From the NCBI GenBank assembly GCA_023409265.1, contig JAEYHZ010000044.1, positions 62,001-126,000 on the forward strand: a stretch of 64,000 bases of DNA. Direction: 5' to 3'. A program made the position numbers and the translations under genes. Below, one piece after another: positions 1 to 8,453 of this stretch (its first letter is position 1; each line of letters begins with the position of its first letter). Source of the DNA: Bacillota bacterium. GTDB lineage: Bacteria; Bacillota; Clostridia; Acetivibrionales; DSM-1351. Below the pieces are notes generated by a model, which saw nothing but the letters and a program-made list of their open reading frames with translations, was not told the DNA's origin and made no database searches.

Positions 1-21
1 GCAGCAAAGAAACACTTTACG

Positions 22-1458
22 ATGGCTGTCGTGTCATGCTTGAAAGGTAGGGGATATTTATTGAAAGCTCAAAAGACCGGATTAATAATGTTTCTGGGTA
101 TTCTACTTATACTTGCGGGGATACTCACCGGTAAAACTGTTTCTTCATATGCGGTTGAAATAAATGGGCCTTTTGGAATGGAAAAGATTATAGCAACTCA
201 AAAAAAGGTTGATTCAGATAAAGTTAATCCAATAACTGCTGGAGACATAGAAAGATTAAAAAAAGAAATAAAAGTAAACGAAGTAACCTACATTACTGAA
301 AAAAAGTCAATTGTACAGAGAAACAGGCAAAATGTTGATGCAAATGTCGTTGGTACAAATACTATCTATCCGAAATTCAGCAATATACAGCTTGCCGGGG
401 GAAGCTTTTTTACTGAGAGCGCAGATAAGGAAAACAGCCGCGTTGCAGTAATAGATCAAAAACTGGCTGTAAAGCTGTTTAACACGGTGGAGGCAGTAGG
501 TAATCAAATCACAATATTCGAACATAGCTTCAGAGTAATAGGCGTAATTTCAGAGGGTTCTACAATACTAACAAGCTTGGTTGATGACGGAATACCTGAG
601 ATTTATATACCGGGAAGTACTTTTTTTGAGTTTAATAAGGATGCTGCTATAACGCATATGGAGATAAAAAGCCCTTATAGTGATACTCTTGGAAACAATA
701 CGAAACTTGTTATAAAGGGTTTGGAGGCAATAAACAGGAATCCTGAAAGCTATACTATAATTGATTTTAACATTGAAAAGGCAAGCTTGAGTAATAGACC
801 GGAAATATTAATATTTCTTTTGGGATTCATTACAATACTTTTCGCTGTTTTTTATATCAAAAGAGAAATTTCCTCCATACTCGGGTTGATAATACAAGAA
901 GTAAAAGTTGAGTATTTTTCCCGGGTTTTAAAGAAAAATACGACGGGGTTATTACTCCTATTAGCAAAGACAATTGCTGCTGCAGGTTTTATAATACTTG
1001 TCTGGAACCTTATAAAATTCAATTGCTATATATCACCGGAACTAATACCGGCTGATCTTACAGATGTAGGTTATTTCAAGGATCTGATACATAAAGGTAT
1101 TCTTAAAGGCAATGCGGATTTAGCTTATATGACTTCAAAAACCGAGAGTATACTAAAGCTTTCAAAAAAAATAATAAATGTGTCTTTTATAGCAAGCCTC
1201 TTCCCGGGATTGGTTTTCTTTTATATCAGCTTGAAACAGGAAAGATTATTAAAAACAGACACGTTTAAACTACTTCTGCATTTGGCAGCTTCGCTTTTGT
1301 TATCACTCCTTGTTCTGTTAGGTATTGCCATTTACTTTAAGTTGCCTTTTATCATCCACATATCATTCTTAACAGTTATATGGGTTTTTATTTGCGTAAA
1401 TGGAATCCGATTTGGAACTGAAAGTGAAAGGAGTGATGTGTACAGCCCTATAAATTAA
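22..1458 (+). CDS. MacB/FtsX-like membrane protein (ABC permease type)
   Basis: The protein has one N-terminal membrane segment (about residues 20-38), then an extracellular domain of roughly 220 residues. That domain has the look of the MacB periplasmic core, with phrases such as LAGGSFFTE, NSRVAVIDQKLAVKLF and FRVIGVISEG. About five further hydrophobic segments follow in the second half. FtsX/MacB permeases work with an ATPase and act in export or cell-envelope remodelling; no ATPase is visible, but the window begins here. The start is uncertain: the frame is open to the left edge, ATG 22 has no good ribosome site, and TTG 61 is preceded by AGGTAGGGG at a normal distance, so residues before 61 may be untranslated. 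The exact function is not assignable. A solute-binding lipoprotein follows after a short MITE-like element. Confidence 0.6.
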   Translation: MAVVSCLKGRGYLLKAQKTGLIMFLGILLILAGILTGKTVSSYAVEINGPFGMEKIIATQKKVDSDKVNPITAGDIERLKKEIKVNEVTYITEKKSIVQRNRQNVDANVVGTNTIYPKFSNIQLAGGSFFTESADKENSRVAVIDQKLAVKLFNTVEAVGNQITIFEHSFRVIGVISEGSTILTSLVDDGIPEIYIPGSTFFEFNKDAAITHMEIKSPYSDTLGNNTKLVIKGLEAINRNPESYTIIDFNIEKASLSNRPEILIFLLGFITILFAVFYIKREISSILGLIIQEVKVEYFSRVLKKNTTGLLLLLAKTIAAAGFIILVWNLIKFNCYISPELIPADLTDVGYFKDLIHKGILKGNADLAYMTSKTESILKLSKKIINVSFIASLFPGLVFFYISLKQERLLKTDTFKLLLHLAASLLLSLLVLLGIAIYFKLPFIIHISFLTVIWVFICVNGIRFGTESERSDVYSPIN

Positions 1459-1510
1459 TGACCAGAGGTCAGTTTCATAAACAAATAGTATTGGACAATA
1501 TAATGATGAC

Positions 1511-1612
1511 TTAGACATGATTAAATAATAAAGCTCCGTTTTAGTCGAGATATTTTTCGTCAACATAAAGCGGAGAAAGGCACAATATTAACTTCATTAA
1601 TCATGCCTTAAT
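1511..1612. mobile_element. MITE-like element, family B, copy 1
   Basis: The stretch is bounded by imperfect inverted ends: TTAGACATGATTAAATAATA on the left and, read from the right, TTAAGGCATGATTAA. The ends resemble those of the elements at 28457-28579 and 37501-37658 and the single end at 54762. A CTCCG/CGGAG pair lies inside. It has no coding capacity and sits directly between the upstream gene and the ribosome site of the solute-binding lipoprotein gene. Confidence 0.5.
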
Positions 1613-1630
1613 TGAAAGGATAGTGAAAAA

Positions 1631-3934
1631 ATGTTTAAACGAATTACATGCCTTATAATGGCTTTACTGATTGTTATAAGTGCAAGTGCCTGCTCTGATA
1701 AGGAAAAAAAGAAAACCGATGCTGAAGTGTACTCAATGACAGATGTGCAAAACTATGAGGAAAAGGATATTGGCGCATCTATAGGGCTTAAAATGCCTGG
1801 AACGAGAGTAAGTCTGGATTCTAAAAACCAGCTGGTATTAAATGAACAAAAGGAAAAAGAGTTTTTTTCTATTGTAGCCGACACCAGTGGCAAAAAGCTT
1901 CAGGAATATAAAAATGATACTATGAGTTCACTGTTTACACTGGATTCTCAGGATAATAGATATGTGGTTCAGGAACAGTATGGCGAGATCAAAGAAGGAG
2001 ATAAAAAGAGGGAAGCCGAAACATCAGTAATTATATATAATTCCGAAGGTAAAAAGCAAAAGTCCATGGATCTGGGTAAACGTACCTATACCGATAAGCA
2101 GGCCGGGATAACGGATATCGCTGTTGATACCAAAGGAAATGTTTATCTTCTTCAGAGGCAGGAAAACATTGAAGTGATAGGGGCCGACGGCAAGAAAATT
2201 AAAGATATTCCGGCACAGAAAACCGACTATATAGAAATTGATGATCAGGATAACCTGCTTTTAGGCTCTTTTAGCGGAGGCAACAATAAGTCCTCCGTTG
2301 AAAAACGCAGCCTTCAGAAGGAGGATAATATCTGGGTTAAAGAATTAAGTACCGGAAACTATATTCGTGAAATGAAATACAGCATAAAAAATAAAACTCT
2401 GTACCTTTTAACCGAGAAAGGAATCCTGGCATGCTCTTCCGATGGTAATATTGAAGGGTTTGTTTTTGATCTCAAACAGACACCACTGTTGGAATCAGAT
2501 ATCTATATAACCGATTTTTTGTTTGACGGCGAAAAGAATATATACATACTTGCCTTTAAAAGCGATTCCTCTTCAGGTACCTATGAAAGTACACCTCTCT
2601 TTTATAAATATACACCGGTAAAGGATCAGAAGAAGAAAGAAAACCAGAAGACTTTGACAGTCGCCCTGAGATATTCAGAGAGATATATGGAGGCTGCCAT
2701 AAGTAAATTCCAGAAAACCTATCCTGATGTAAAAGTTGAAGTAAAGGATTATGCGGCTGCAGTAATGAGTTCAAGTGCAGACGGCCCGGGAGAGGATGAA
2801 ATCAACAGAGCTCAAAAGGCCGAGGAGGATTTCCAGAAGAATATCAGTACAGAGCTAATGGCTGGGAAAGGTTCTGATATCATTGAAGTATCCGGACTGC
2901 CATATAAAAAGTTTATAGACAAAAATACTCTTGTTAACCTTAGTGAAATAATTAAAAATGATCAAAACTTCGATATGAACAAGTATAAGCAGAATATTCT
3001 GAATGCCTTCAAATATAAAGACAGCATGTATATAATGCCTGTAAACTTTAGTTTTACCTCCCTGGGAGTGAGTAGGAACATAAAGGATAAGGAAGGATTA
3101 AAAATAGACAGTTCCAAGTGGACCTGGAAGGATTTCCTGTCGCTTGCACAGCAGGTTACAAAGGATAAAAATGGTGACGGAAGACCTGATCAATATGCCT
3201 TGCCCAAAATGGCACCGGAAGAAATTTTCAGTTTTATTTTTGAGGAGGAGTATGGTAAGTTTATTGATTATGATAAAAAAACCTCAAACTTTGATTCAAA
3301 GGAATTTACAGATATTTTGACTTTTGCTAAAGAGTTTGCCGATAAAGGAGTTTGCAGTCCCAAACTGGATAATTCCGAGATGTATAAAATGCTGGATCCG
3401 GGAACAATAGGCTTTATCAATTGTTATCTCAGCACCTATCAAGGTATTATAATGTCGCAGGCCCTATTAAACAGTGAGATAGAGTTCCTCGACAGGCCGA
3501 GCTTTAGTGGTACTAAGCCTAAAATGAGTTTGATACCGGGACGGGTTTTTGCTATTAATAATAACTCTAAATTAAAGACTGAGGCATGGGATTTCATTAA
3601 ACTATTGATTTCCGATGAGGTTCAGAGCAATGATGAGATGTATCAATTCCCTGTAAATGCTGATTCCCTCAACAAAAAGGCAAGGAATGAAATGACTCAG
3701 AACTATATGTACAAAGCTTACAAGGATCAAGGAAGAAATGTTAGTCAACTGGCTCAGTCCCATGTAGACTTGATTAACAAAATGATTGATCAGCTGGAAT
3801 TGAGTCCATACTCAGAACCCCAGGCCACAAAGATAGTGTCAGATGGTGTGAAAGAATTCTTCTCCGGTAAGAAAACAGCCGAAGAAACAGCACATTTTAT
3901 ACAAAACAAGATGAATATTTATCTCGGTGAGTAA
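1631..3934 (+). CDS. Solute-binding lipoprotein (family 1) with large N-terminal domain
   Basis: A lipoprotein signal peptide ends in the lipobox ISASAC, so the mature protein should be anchored to the outer face of the membrane. Residues about 40-330 form a beta-rich domain with propeller-like repeats (VDTKGNVYLL, DDQDNLLLGS, DGEKNIYILA). From about residue 340 the sequence is a family-1 extracellular solute-binding protein: LTVALRYSERYMEAAISKFQKTYP begins the domain and WTWKDFLSLAQQVTKDKNGDG is typical. At 767 residues it is far longer than the usual 420-450. No sugar-permease genes adjoin it, so a role in sensing or in feeding a remote transporter is possible. The start is the ATG after AAAGGATAG. 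A strong hairpin terminator follows. Confidence 0.8.
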   Translation: MFKRITCLIMALLIVISASACSDKEKKKTDAEVYSMTDVQNYEEKDIGASIGLKMPGTRVSLDSKNQLVLNEQKEKEFFSIVADTSGKKLQEYKNDTMSSLFTLDSQDNRYVVQEQYGEIKEGDKKREAETSVIIYNSEGKKQKSMDLGKRTYTDKQAGITDIAVDTKGNVYLLQRQENIEVIGADGKKIKDIPAQKTDYIEIDDQDNLLLGSFSGGNNKSSVEKRSLQKEDNIWVKELSTGNYIREMKYSIKNKTLYLLTEKGILACSSDGNIEGFVFDLKQTPLLESDIYITDFLFDGEKNIYILAFKSDSSSGTYESTPLFYKYTPVKDQKKKENQKTLTVALRYSERYMEAAISKFQKTYPDVKVEVKDYAAAVMSSSADGPGEDEINRAQKAEEDFQKNISTELMAGKGSDIIEVSGLPYKKFIDKNTLVNLSEIIKNDQNFDMNKYKQNILNAFKYKDSMYIMPVNFSFTSLGVSRNIKDKEGLKIDSSKWTWKDFLSLAQQVTKDKNGDGRPDQYALPKMAPEEIFSFIFEEEYGKFIDYDKKTSNFDSKEFTDILTFAKEFADKGVCSPKLDNSEMYKMLDPGTIGFINCYLSTYQGIIMSQALLNSEIEFLDRPSFSGTKPKMSLIPGRVFAINNNSKLKTEAWDFIKLLISDEVQSNDEMYQFPVNADSLNKKARNEMTQNYMYKAYKDQGRNVSQLAQSHVDLINKMIDQLELSPYSEPQATKIVSDGVKEFFSGKKTAEETAHFIQNKMNIYLGE

Positions 3935-3979
3935 CATAAAAAAATATTTATATATTTTTTAAAGACTGCCAGAGTTTTT

Positions 3980-4038
3980 AGGACTGCCTCTAGATATGGA
4001 ATAGGTTAAAACTATTTCATATCTAGTGGCAGTCCTTT
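3980..4038 (+). terminator. Rho-independent terminator after the solute-binding lipoprotein gene
   Basis: AGGACTGCC, CTAGATATG and ATAG pair with CTAT, CATATCTAG and GGCAGTCCT, giving a long near-perfect stem. It is followed by a T-rich run (TTTAATTTATTTT). Confidence 0.8.
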
Positions 4039-4162
4039 AATTTATTTTAGACTTAACTGAATAATGCCGGAGTTCAAAAGATATCTGAAAGAACAAGCTA
4101 TTCGCCATTCATACATGAGAATAATATTCCATAAGTTACATACACTATCTCTAAAATTTCTT

Positions 4163-4348
4163 AGAGCCTGTTTAAGATCTGTTGTGTCTGGCATTTTAGG
4201 TGGACTTTGTGTAGGGCAAGGCAAATTTTCGCAGTAATAATTTGTTTATTAAAGAAAAACTGTTAATAATTTGACTTTGGAAAATTTCACGCGGCATGGC
4301 GCATAATCCGCCAAAATGACTGGTGCAATAAGATTTAAACAGGCTCTT
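4163..4348. mobile_element. MITE-like inverted-repeat element, family A, copy 1
   Basis: The ends are AGAGCCTGTTTAA on the left and its complement TTTAAACAGGCTCTT on the right, and the interior is itself nearly palindromic (GGCATTTTAGGTGGA against TCCGCCAAAATGACTGG). It is about 185 bp with no coding capacity. It shares ends and internal blocks (GGGCAAGGCAAATTTT-like, GGCATGGCGCA, ATCCGCCAAAATGAC) with the element at 21365-21528. The right end lies about 20 bp before the start of the germination operon. Confidence 0.75.
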
Positions 4349-4368
4349 ATATTGCTGTGGTGATTGTT

Positions 4369-5901
4369 ATGGCTTTTTGGAGAAAAAATAAAAACAGGCA
4401 AATTAATATTGAAGAATATGTTAGTAAAGGGACTTTGACTAAATCATTGACTGAAAATATAGGATTATTCAAGGGTATATTCAGTGACGATGATACCCTT
4501 ACTGTAAGGCATATGGAAAACCAGCAGAATACATCAATAAAATGCGGTATTCTTTTTATTGATGGAATGATTGACGTTGCAGTCGTTAATGGTAATATAA
4601 TACAGCCTATCGTACAGAATTCAATGTTAAAGAGTAATGGTGATGTCCTGGCACATATACAGAATCAAGTACTGGTCTCTAATAGCATACAAAAAACATC
4701 TGATATGCAAAGCCTTGTCAGAGCCATTTTAATAGGAGATACAGTCCTTTTTGCAGAAGGCTCATCGGAAGGATTGATAATAGGCTCAAAGGGTGCGCAA
4801 TCAAGAGCCATTGAAGAGCCTGAAGCTGAGAAAGTTATTCGGGGACCCAGAGAAGGGTTTACTGAACCTTTAATGATTAATTTGTCTTTAATAAGAAGCA
4901 AGTTGATAACACCTGATCTGAAATTCAAATTCAGAGCAGTTGGAACCAGATCTCAAACCAAGATTTGTATATGCTACCTGGATAATATTGTAAACCATAA
5001 GATACTGAAGGAATTGTATAAACGACTGGATTGCATTGATATTGACGGGGTATTGGGTTCGGGAACTATAGCGGAGTTGATTAAGGACGCTTCGTTATCG
5101 CCGCTGAAGACAGTTGGAAGCACCGAAAGACCTGATGTAGTTGCCGGAAAACTCCTGGAAGGGCGAATTGCAATTATAATGGACGGTACTCCTGTAGCCT
5201 TGACGCTGCCGCATATCTTTGTTGAATATTTTCAGGCCAATGAGGATTATTATATCAATTTCTATTTCTCTACCATAAGCAGATTACTTAGAATAATAGG
5301 TTTTATACTTACAGTGACGGTACCTGCAGTTTATGTGGCATTGATGACTTTTCACCAGGAAATGATACCTACGCCTCTGCTCATAAGCATATCGGCTGCA
5401 AGGCAGGGAGTACCGTTTCCTACCATAGCAGAAACCTTGCTGTTGCTAATAGTTTTTGAGATATTAAGGGAGACGGGTACAAGAATGCCCACAAACATAG
5501 GTCAGGCTTTAAGCATTGTCGGAGCCCTGGTTTTGGGTCAGGCGTCGGTGGAGGCAAAGATTGTGAGTGCCCCTATTGTTATTGTTGTTGCTATTTCCGG
5601 AATAACAAGCCTTATTATTCCAAGAATTCAGGGGACAGCTTTGGTTCTGCGGGTTATTTTTTTACTTTTGACTGCCTTGCTGGGTTTTTACGGACTTATA
5701 TTCGGAATTACCGGCTTCTTGCTCCATCTATGTCAGATACGCTCTTTTGGGGTGCCATATATGTTATATCTGACTTCTCTTGATCCCGGGGATTTAAAAG
5801 ATACCGTTGTCAGAGCCCCCTTGTGGTATATGAATAGCCGGCCTAAATTAATAGCTGGCAATAACAAGCTCCGGCAGGGGGGAGGAGGAAAGAAGCCATG
5901 A
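4369..5901 (+). CDS. gerKA: Spore germination receptor A subunit (GerA/GerKA family)
   Basis: The A subunit of a germinant receptor in the spore inner membrane. An N-terminal hydrophilic region (about 1-290) contains typical family phrases such as GDTVLFAEG, EAEKVIRGPREGF and TERPDVVAGKLLEGR. About five membrane segments and a short basic tail follow. Length (about 510 residues) is normal. ATG 4369 is chosen because the frame upstream opens only at GTG 4357; the only SD-like sequence is a weak GGTGA, and the MITE-like element ends about 20 bp upstream. The stop overlaps the start of the next gene by 4 nt (ATGA), as expected of an operon of receptor subunits. Confidence 0.93.
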   Translation: MAFWRKNKNRQINIEEYVSKGTLTKSLTENIGLFKGIFSDDDTLTVRHMENQQNTSIKCGILFIDGMIDVAVVNGNIIQPIVQNSMLKSNGDVLAHIQNQVLVSNSIQKTSDMQSLVRAILIGDTVLFAEGSSEGLIIGSKGAQSRAIEEPEAEKVIRGPREGFTEPLMINLSLIRSKLITPDLKFKFRAVGTRSQTKICICYLDNIVNHKILKELYKRLDCIDIDGVLGSGTIAELIKDASLSPLKTVGSTERPDVVAGKLLEGRIAIIMDGTPVALTLPHIFVEYFQANEDYYINFYFSTISRLLRIIGFILTVTVPAVYVALMTFHQEMIPTPLLISISAARQGVPFPTIAETLLLLIVFEILRETGTRMPTNIGQALSIVGALVLGQASVEAKIVSAPIVIVVAISGITSLIIPRIQGTALVLRVIFLLLTALLGFYGLIFGITGFLLHLCQIRSFGVPYMLYLTSLDPGDLKDTVVRAPLWYMNSRPKLIAGNNKLRQGGGGKKP

Positions 5902-7052
5902 AAAAAAAAGCCGTTTTCCTTTTATTCATGTGTCTGGTAAATATAATAACCTGTACGGGGTGCTGGAACTACAGAGAAATTGATAAAATGTCCATTGTAG
6001 CCGGCGCTACAATGGATAAAACTCCGGATGGAAAATATAAAGTAGTAGTAGAAATTATTGATCTGCATGAGGGCGGAAGAGAAGCAAAGATAAACTCAAG
6101 AAGACTTGAGAGCTATGGTTATTCATTGTTTGATGCAATTAGAAATACGCTGAAAATAACTTCTAATAAGCTTTATTGGGGACATATGGAAATATTAATA
6201 TTAAGCCAGGAGGTTGCAAGGGAGGGTATTGTGGGAATTTTGGATTTTCTGAATAGGGATGCGGAGCCAAGGCTGAGTGTGGATTTGCTTGTATCAACAG
6301 AAAACACAGCTGAAGAGATCCTGAATTCACAAAGTATTACAACTGAAATACGTTCCTTTGAAATAAACAAAATGCTTGATACAGAAAAGGATCTGGCTAA
6401 AACATCAAAAGTTCAGTTATATGAATTTATAAATGCTTTGTCGGCTGAAGGGATCTCACCAGTGTTGCCCACGGTTAGCCTGGTAGAAAACAATGGCAAG
6501 CAAACAACGAAGTTATCAGGCACTGCGGTATTCAGGCAGGATAAGCTGGCATACGTGTTCAATGAGGAAGAGACAGAATTTTTTCTTTTTGCAATTGATA
6601 AAATAAAGGGTGGTATTCTCAATATTGATGAGGGCATTGAAAAGGGACAAACAGTTACAACCCTGGAGATTAGAAAAAATAAAACAAAAATAGAACCAGT
6701 TAACACCAAAGGGAAATTGTCCATTGACATTGATATTGATACAAAGACTGTTTTGGCTGAACTAAGCGAGGCAAATAAAACCTACGACATCAAAGAGAAT
6801 AAAAATATGGAGACAGAAGCCGGAAAGACCCTGCAAAAACAAGTGTCAGAATTTATAAAAGGTGTTCAGAAAAATTATGGCATAGATATTTTAGGATTTG
6901 GAAGACGTGTCAGACAGGAAATGCCTGATTTATGGAGGAAAATAGGACCTGAATGGGATCAGACTTTTAAGAATCTTGAGGTAAATGTAAGAGCAAAAGT
7001 TGATATTACCAATTCCGGGCTTATATCAAAGCCTATAAAAATTGGAGACTGA
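5898..7052 (+). CDS. gerKC: Spore germination receptor C subunit, Ger(x)C lipoprotein
   Basis: A lipoprotein of the Ger(x)C family: the signal peptide ends at TCTGCWNYREID, and CWNYREID is the hallmark after the lipidated cysteine. Family blocks that follow include the N-terminal GATMDKTPDGKYKV and EIIDLHEGG region and the C-terminal FGRRVRQEMPDLWRKIGPEWDQTF. GerC proteins lie on the outer face of the spore inner membrane and are needed for receptor function. Length, 384 residues, is normal. A strong SD (GGAGGAGGAAAG) lies in the end of the A gene, so the two are translated as a coupled pair. Confidence 0.95.
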   Translation: MKKKAVFLLFMCLVNIITCTGCWNYREIDKMSIVAGATMDKTPDGKYKVVVEIIDLHEGGREAKINSRRLESYGYSLFDAIRNTLKITSNKLYWGHMEILILSQEVAREGIVGILDFLNRDAEPRLSVDLLVSTENTAEEILNSQSITTEIRSFEINKMLDTEKDLAKTSKVQLYEFINALSAEGISPVLPTVSLVENNGKQTTKLSGTAVFRQDKLAYVFNEEETEFFLFAIDKIKGGILNIDEGIEKGQTVTTLEIRKNKTKIEPVNTKGKLSIDIDIDTKTVLAELSEANKTYDIKENKNMETEAGKTLQKQVSEFIKGVQKNYGIDILGFGRRVRQEMPDLWRKIGPEWDQTFKNLEVNVRAKVDITNSGLISKPIKIGD

Positions 7053-7055
7053 CAG

Positions 7056-7289
7056 ATGATTTTTATAATAGCCCTGACTTTTATAATTATTTTGTTTATT
7101 TTCATTGACCTTGTTCCTGTTTTTAAGGAAAAGCAATGGTTGATATTCTGGATATACGCCTTACTAACTTTGGCAGTATTCGTATCAGCACTGTTAATAG
7201 AATTAGACGTAAAAATGCCGACTCCTGCACCTTTAATAAAAAAAGTAGTTACTGCAATCTGGGGGCTGGGTAAAACTATCTTATTTTAA
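7056..7289 (+). CDS. Small two-helix membrane protein, likely germination receptor D subunit
   Basis: A 77-residue protein that is almost wholly two transmembrane segments (about 2-20 and 28-48), then a short tail (KMPTPAPLIKK). It begins 3 nt after the C gene stop, with GGAGA at the end of that gene as ribosome site, and lies 23 nt before the B gene. Small two-helix 'D' proteins are known in some Bacillus ger operons, where they modulate receptor activity. Position and topology fit that role, but the sequence itself carries no recognisable motif. Confidence 0.7.
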   Translation: MIFIIALTFIIILFIFIDLVPVFKEKQWLIFWIYALLTLAVFVSALLIELDVKMPTPAPLIKKVVTAIWGLGKTILF

Positions 7290-7312
7290 ACGTATCTGAA
7301 AGCTGGTAAGCT

Positions 7313-8416
7313 ATGAGCAAAGAGCATATTACACAAAAGCAGGCAATTGTCATGATGATTACTTTTACATTGGGAAGCACACTGGTTCTTGGAGCAGGAG
7401 GGGCTGCAAAAAATGATATCTGGCTGGCAATATTAATTTCGATACTGATGGTTATACCCATGATATTGATATATGCCCGGATTCTTACAATCTATCCCGG
7501 TAAAAGCCTGTACGAGATACTTGAGGCTGTCTTTGGAAAAGTATTCGGGAAGATACTGGCTCTGCCTTTTATCTGGTTTGCATTTCATATGGGCTCTTTA
7601 GTCATTAGAAATTTTACTGAATTCATTGTAATTGTTTCACTTCCCGGTACTCCGCAGACCATTATAGCTATTTTCATGACTGTTTTATGTATCTGGGCTG
7701 TGAGAGCAGGCATTGAGGTTATGGGTCGCTGGACTGCAATAATGCTCCCGATACTGATGCTTGTCATATTGGCTGTAACTTTCTTATTTGCACCAATATT
7801 AGATTTCAGAAACCTGAAACCCGTTCTTTATGAAGGATTTAAACCTGTTATGGACAGCGCATTTTCAGTGTTTGCCTTTCCCTTTGCTGAAACTGTATTA
7901 TTTTTAACCATCCTGCATAAATTAAGAGCTAAAAGCAGTCCATACAAAGTATACTTTTGGAACTTATTGATCGGAGGTTCAATTATCTTAATAGTATCTG
8001 TTCGTACGCTTCTTTCCCTGGGGGTTGCAAATATTTCAATTTTATTCTTCCCTTCTTATGCATCAGTACGCCTGATTAATATTGGAGATTTTCTGGAAAG
8101 GATTGAAGTGTCTGTGGCGATGATTTTTTTATTTGCAGGATTTATAAAAATAAGTGTTTGCCTGTATGCCGCAAGCACGGGCATTGCAAGTCTTCTGAGC
8201 TATCAGAATTACAGGCGGATAGTTGTCCCCATTGGACTCTCCATGATGATATTATCTGCAATTATTTATACCAATACATTAGAAATGTTTGAGTGGTCTA
8301 ATATTATTTATAAATATTATGCACTTCCCTTTGAGGTTTTTCTGCCGTTAATTATTCTTATTTCAGCTGAAATCAAGAGTAGATCTGCCGGAAATAAAAA
8401 GAAGAAAATAGCATAA
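7313..8416 (+). CDS. gerKB: Spore germination receptor B subunit (GerAB/APC-type permease)
   Basis: A polytopic protein of 367 residues with about ten membrane segments, in the GerAB family of the amino acid/polyamine superfamily. It opens with the typical ITQKQAIVMMITFTLGSTLVL and has PGKSLYEILEAVFGKVFGKILALPF and the WTAIMLPILM region. The B subunit is thought to bind the germinant (amino acid or sugar) in the spore inner membrane. It is the last of four genes read together. The stop codon lies inside a 10-bp hairpin that probably ends transcription in both directions. Confidence 0.93.
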   Translation: MSKEHITQKQAIVMMITFTLGSTLVLGAGGAAKNDIWLAILISILMVIPMILIYARILTIYPGKSLYEILEAVFGKVFGKILALPFIWFAFHMGSLVIRNFTEFIVIVSLPGTPQTIIAIFMTVLCIWAVRAGIEVMGRWTAIMLPILMLVILAVTFLFAPILDFRNLKPVLYEGFKPVMDSAFSVFAFPFAETVLFLTILHKLRAKSSPYKVYFWNLLIGGSIILIVSVRTLLSLGVANISILFFPSYASVRLINIGDFLERIEVSVAMIFLFAGFIKISVCLYAASTGIASLLSYQNYRRIVVPIGLSMMILSAIIYTNTLEMFEWSNIIYKYYALPFEVFLPLIILISAEIKSRSAGNKKKKIA

Positions 8417-8438
8417 TCGAAATTGTTCCTGCTATTTT
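8403..8438. terminator. Bidirectional terminator between gerKB and the carboxypeptidase gene
   Basis: A perfect 10-bp stem, GAAAATAGCA with TGCTATTTTC, surrounds a 16-nt loop. It separates two convergent genes and overlaps the gerKB stop codon. Confidence 0.65.
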
Positions 8439-8453
8439 CTCCACTGCAATAGT

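Noticed and set aside
1532..1575. Terminator CTCCG...CGGAG after the first gene
   Set aside because: Only five paired bases, a long loop and no T-run; better explained as the interior of the MITE-like element.
4042..4224. 60-residue minus-strand ORF
   Set aside because: It overlaps the MITE-like element and the terminator loop, has no SD and no recognisable domain.
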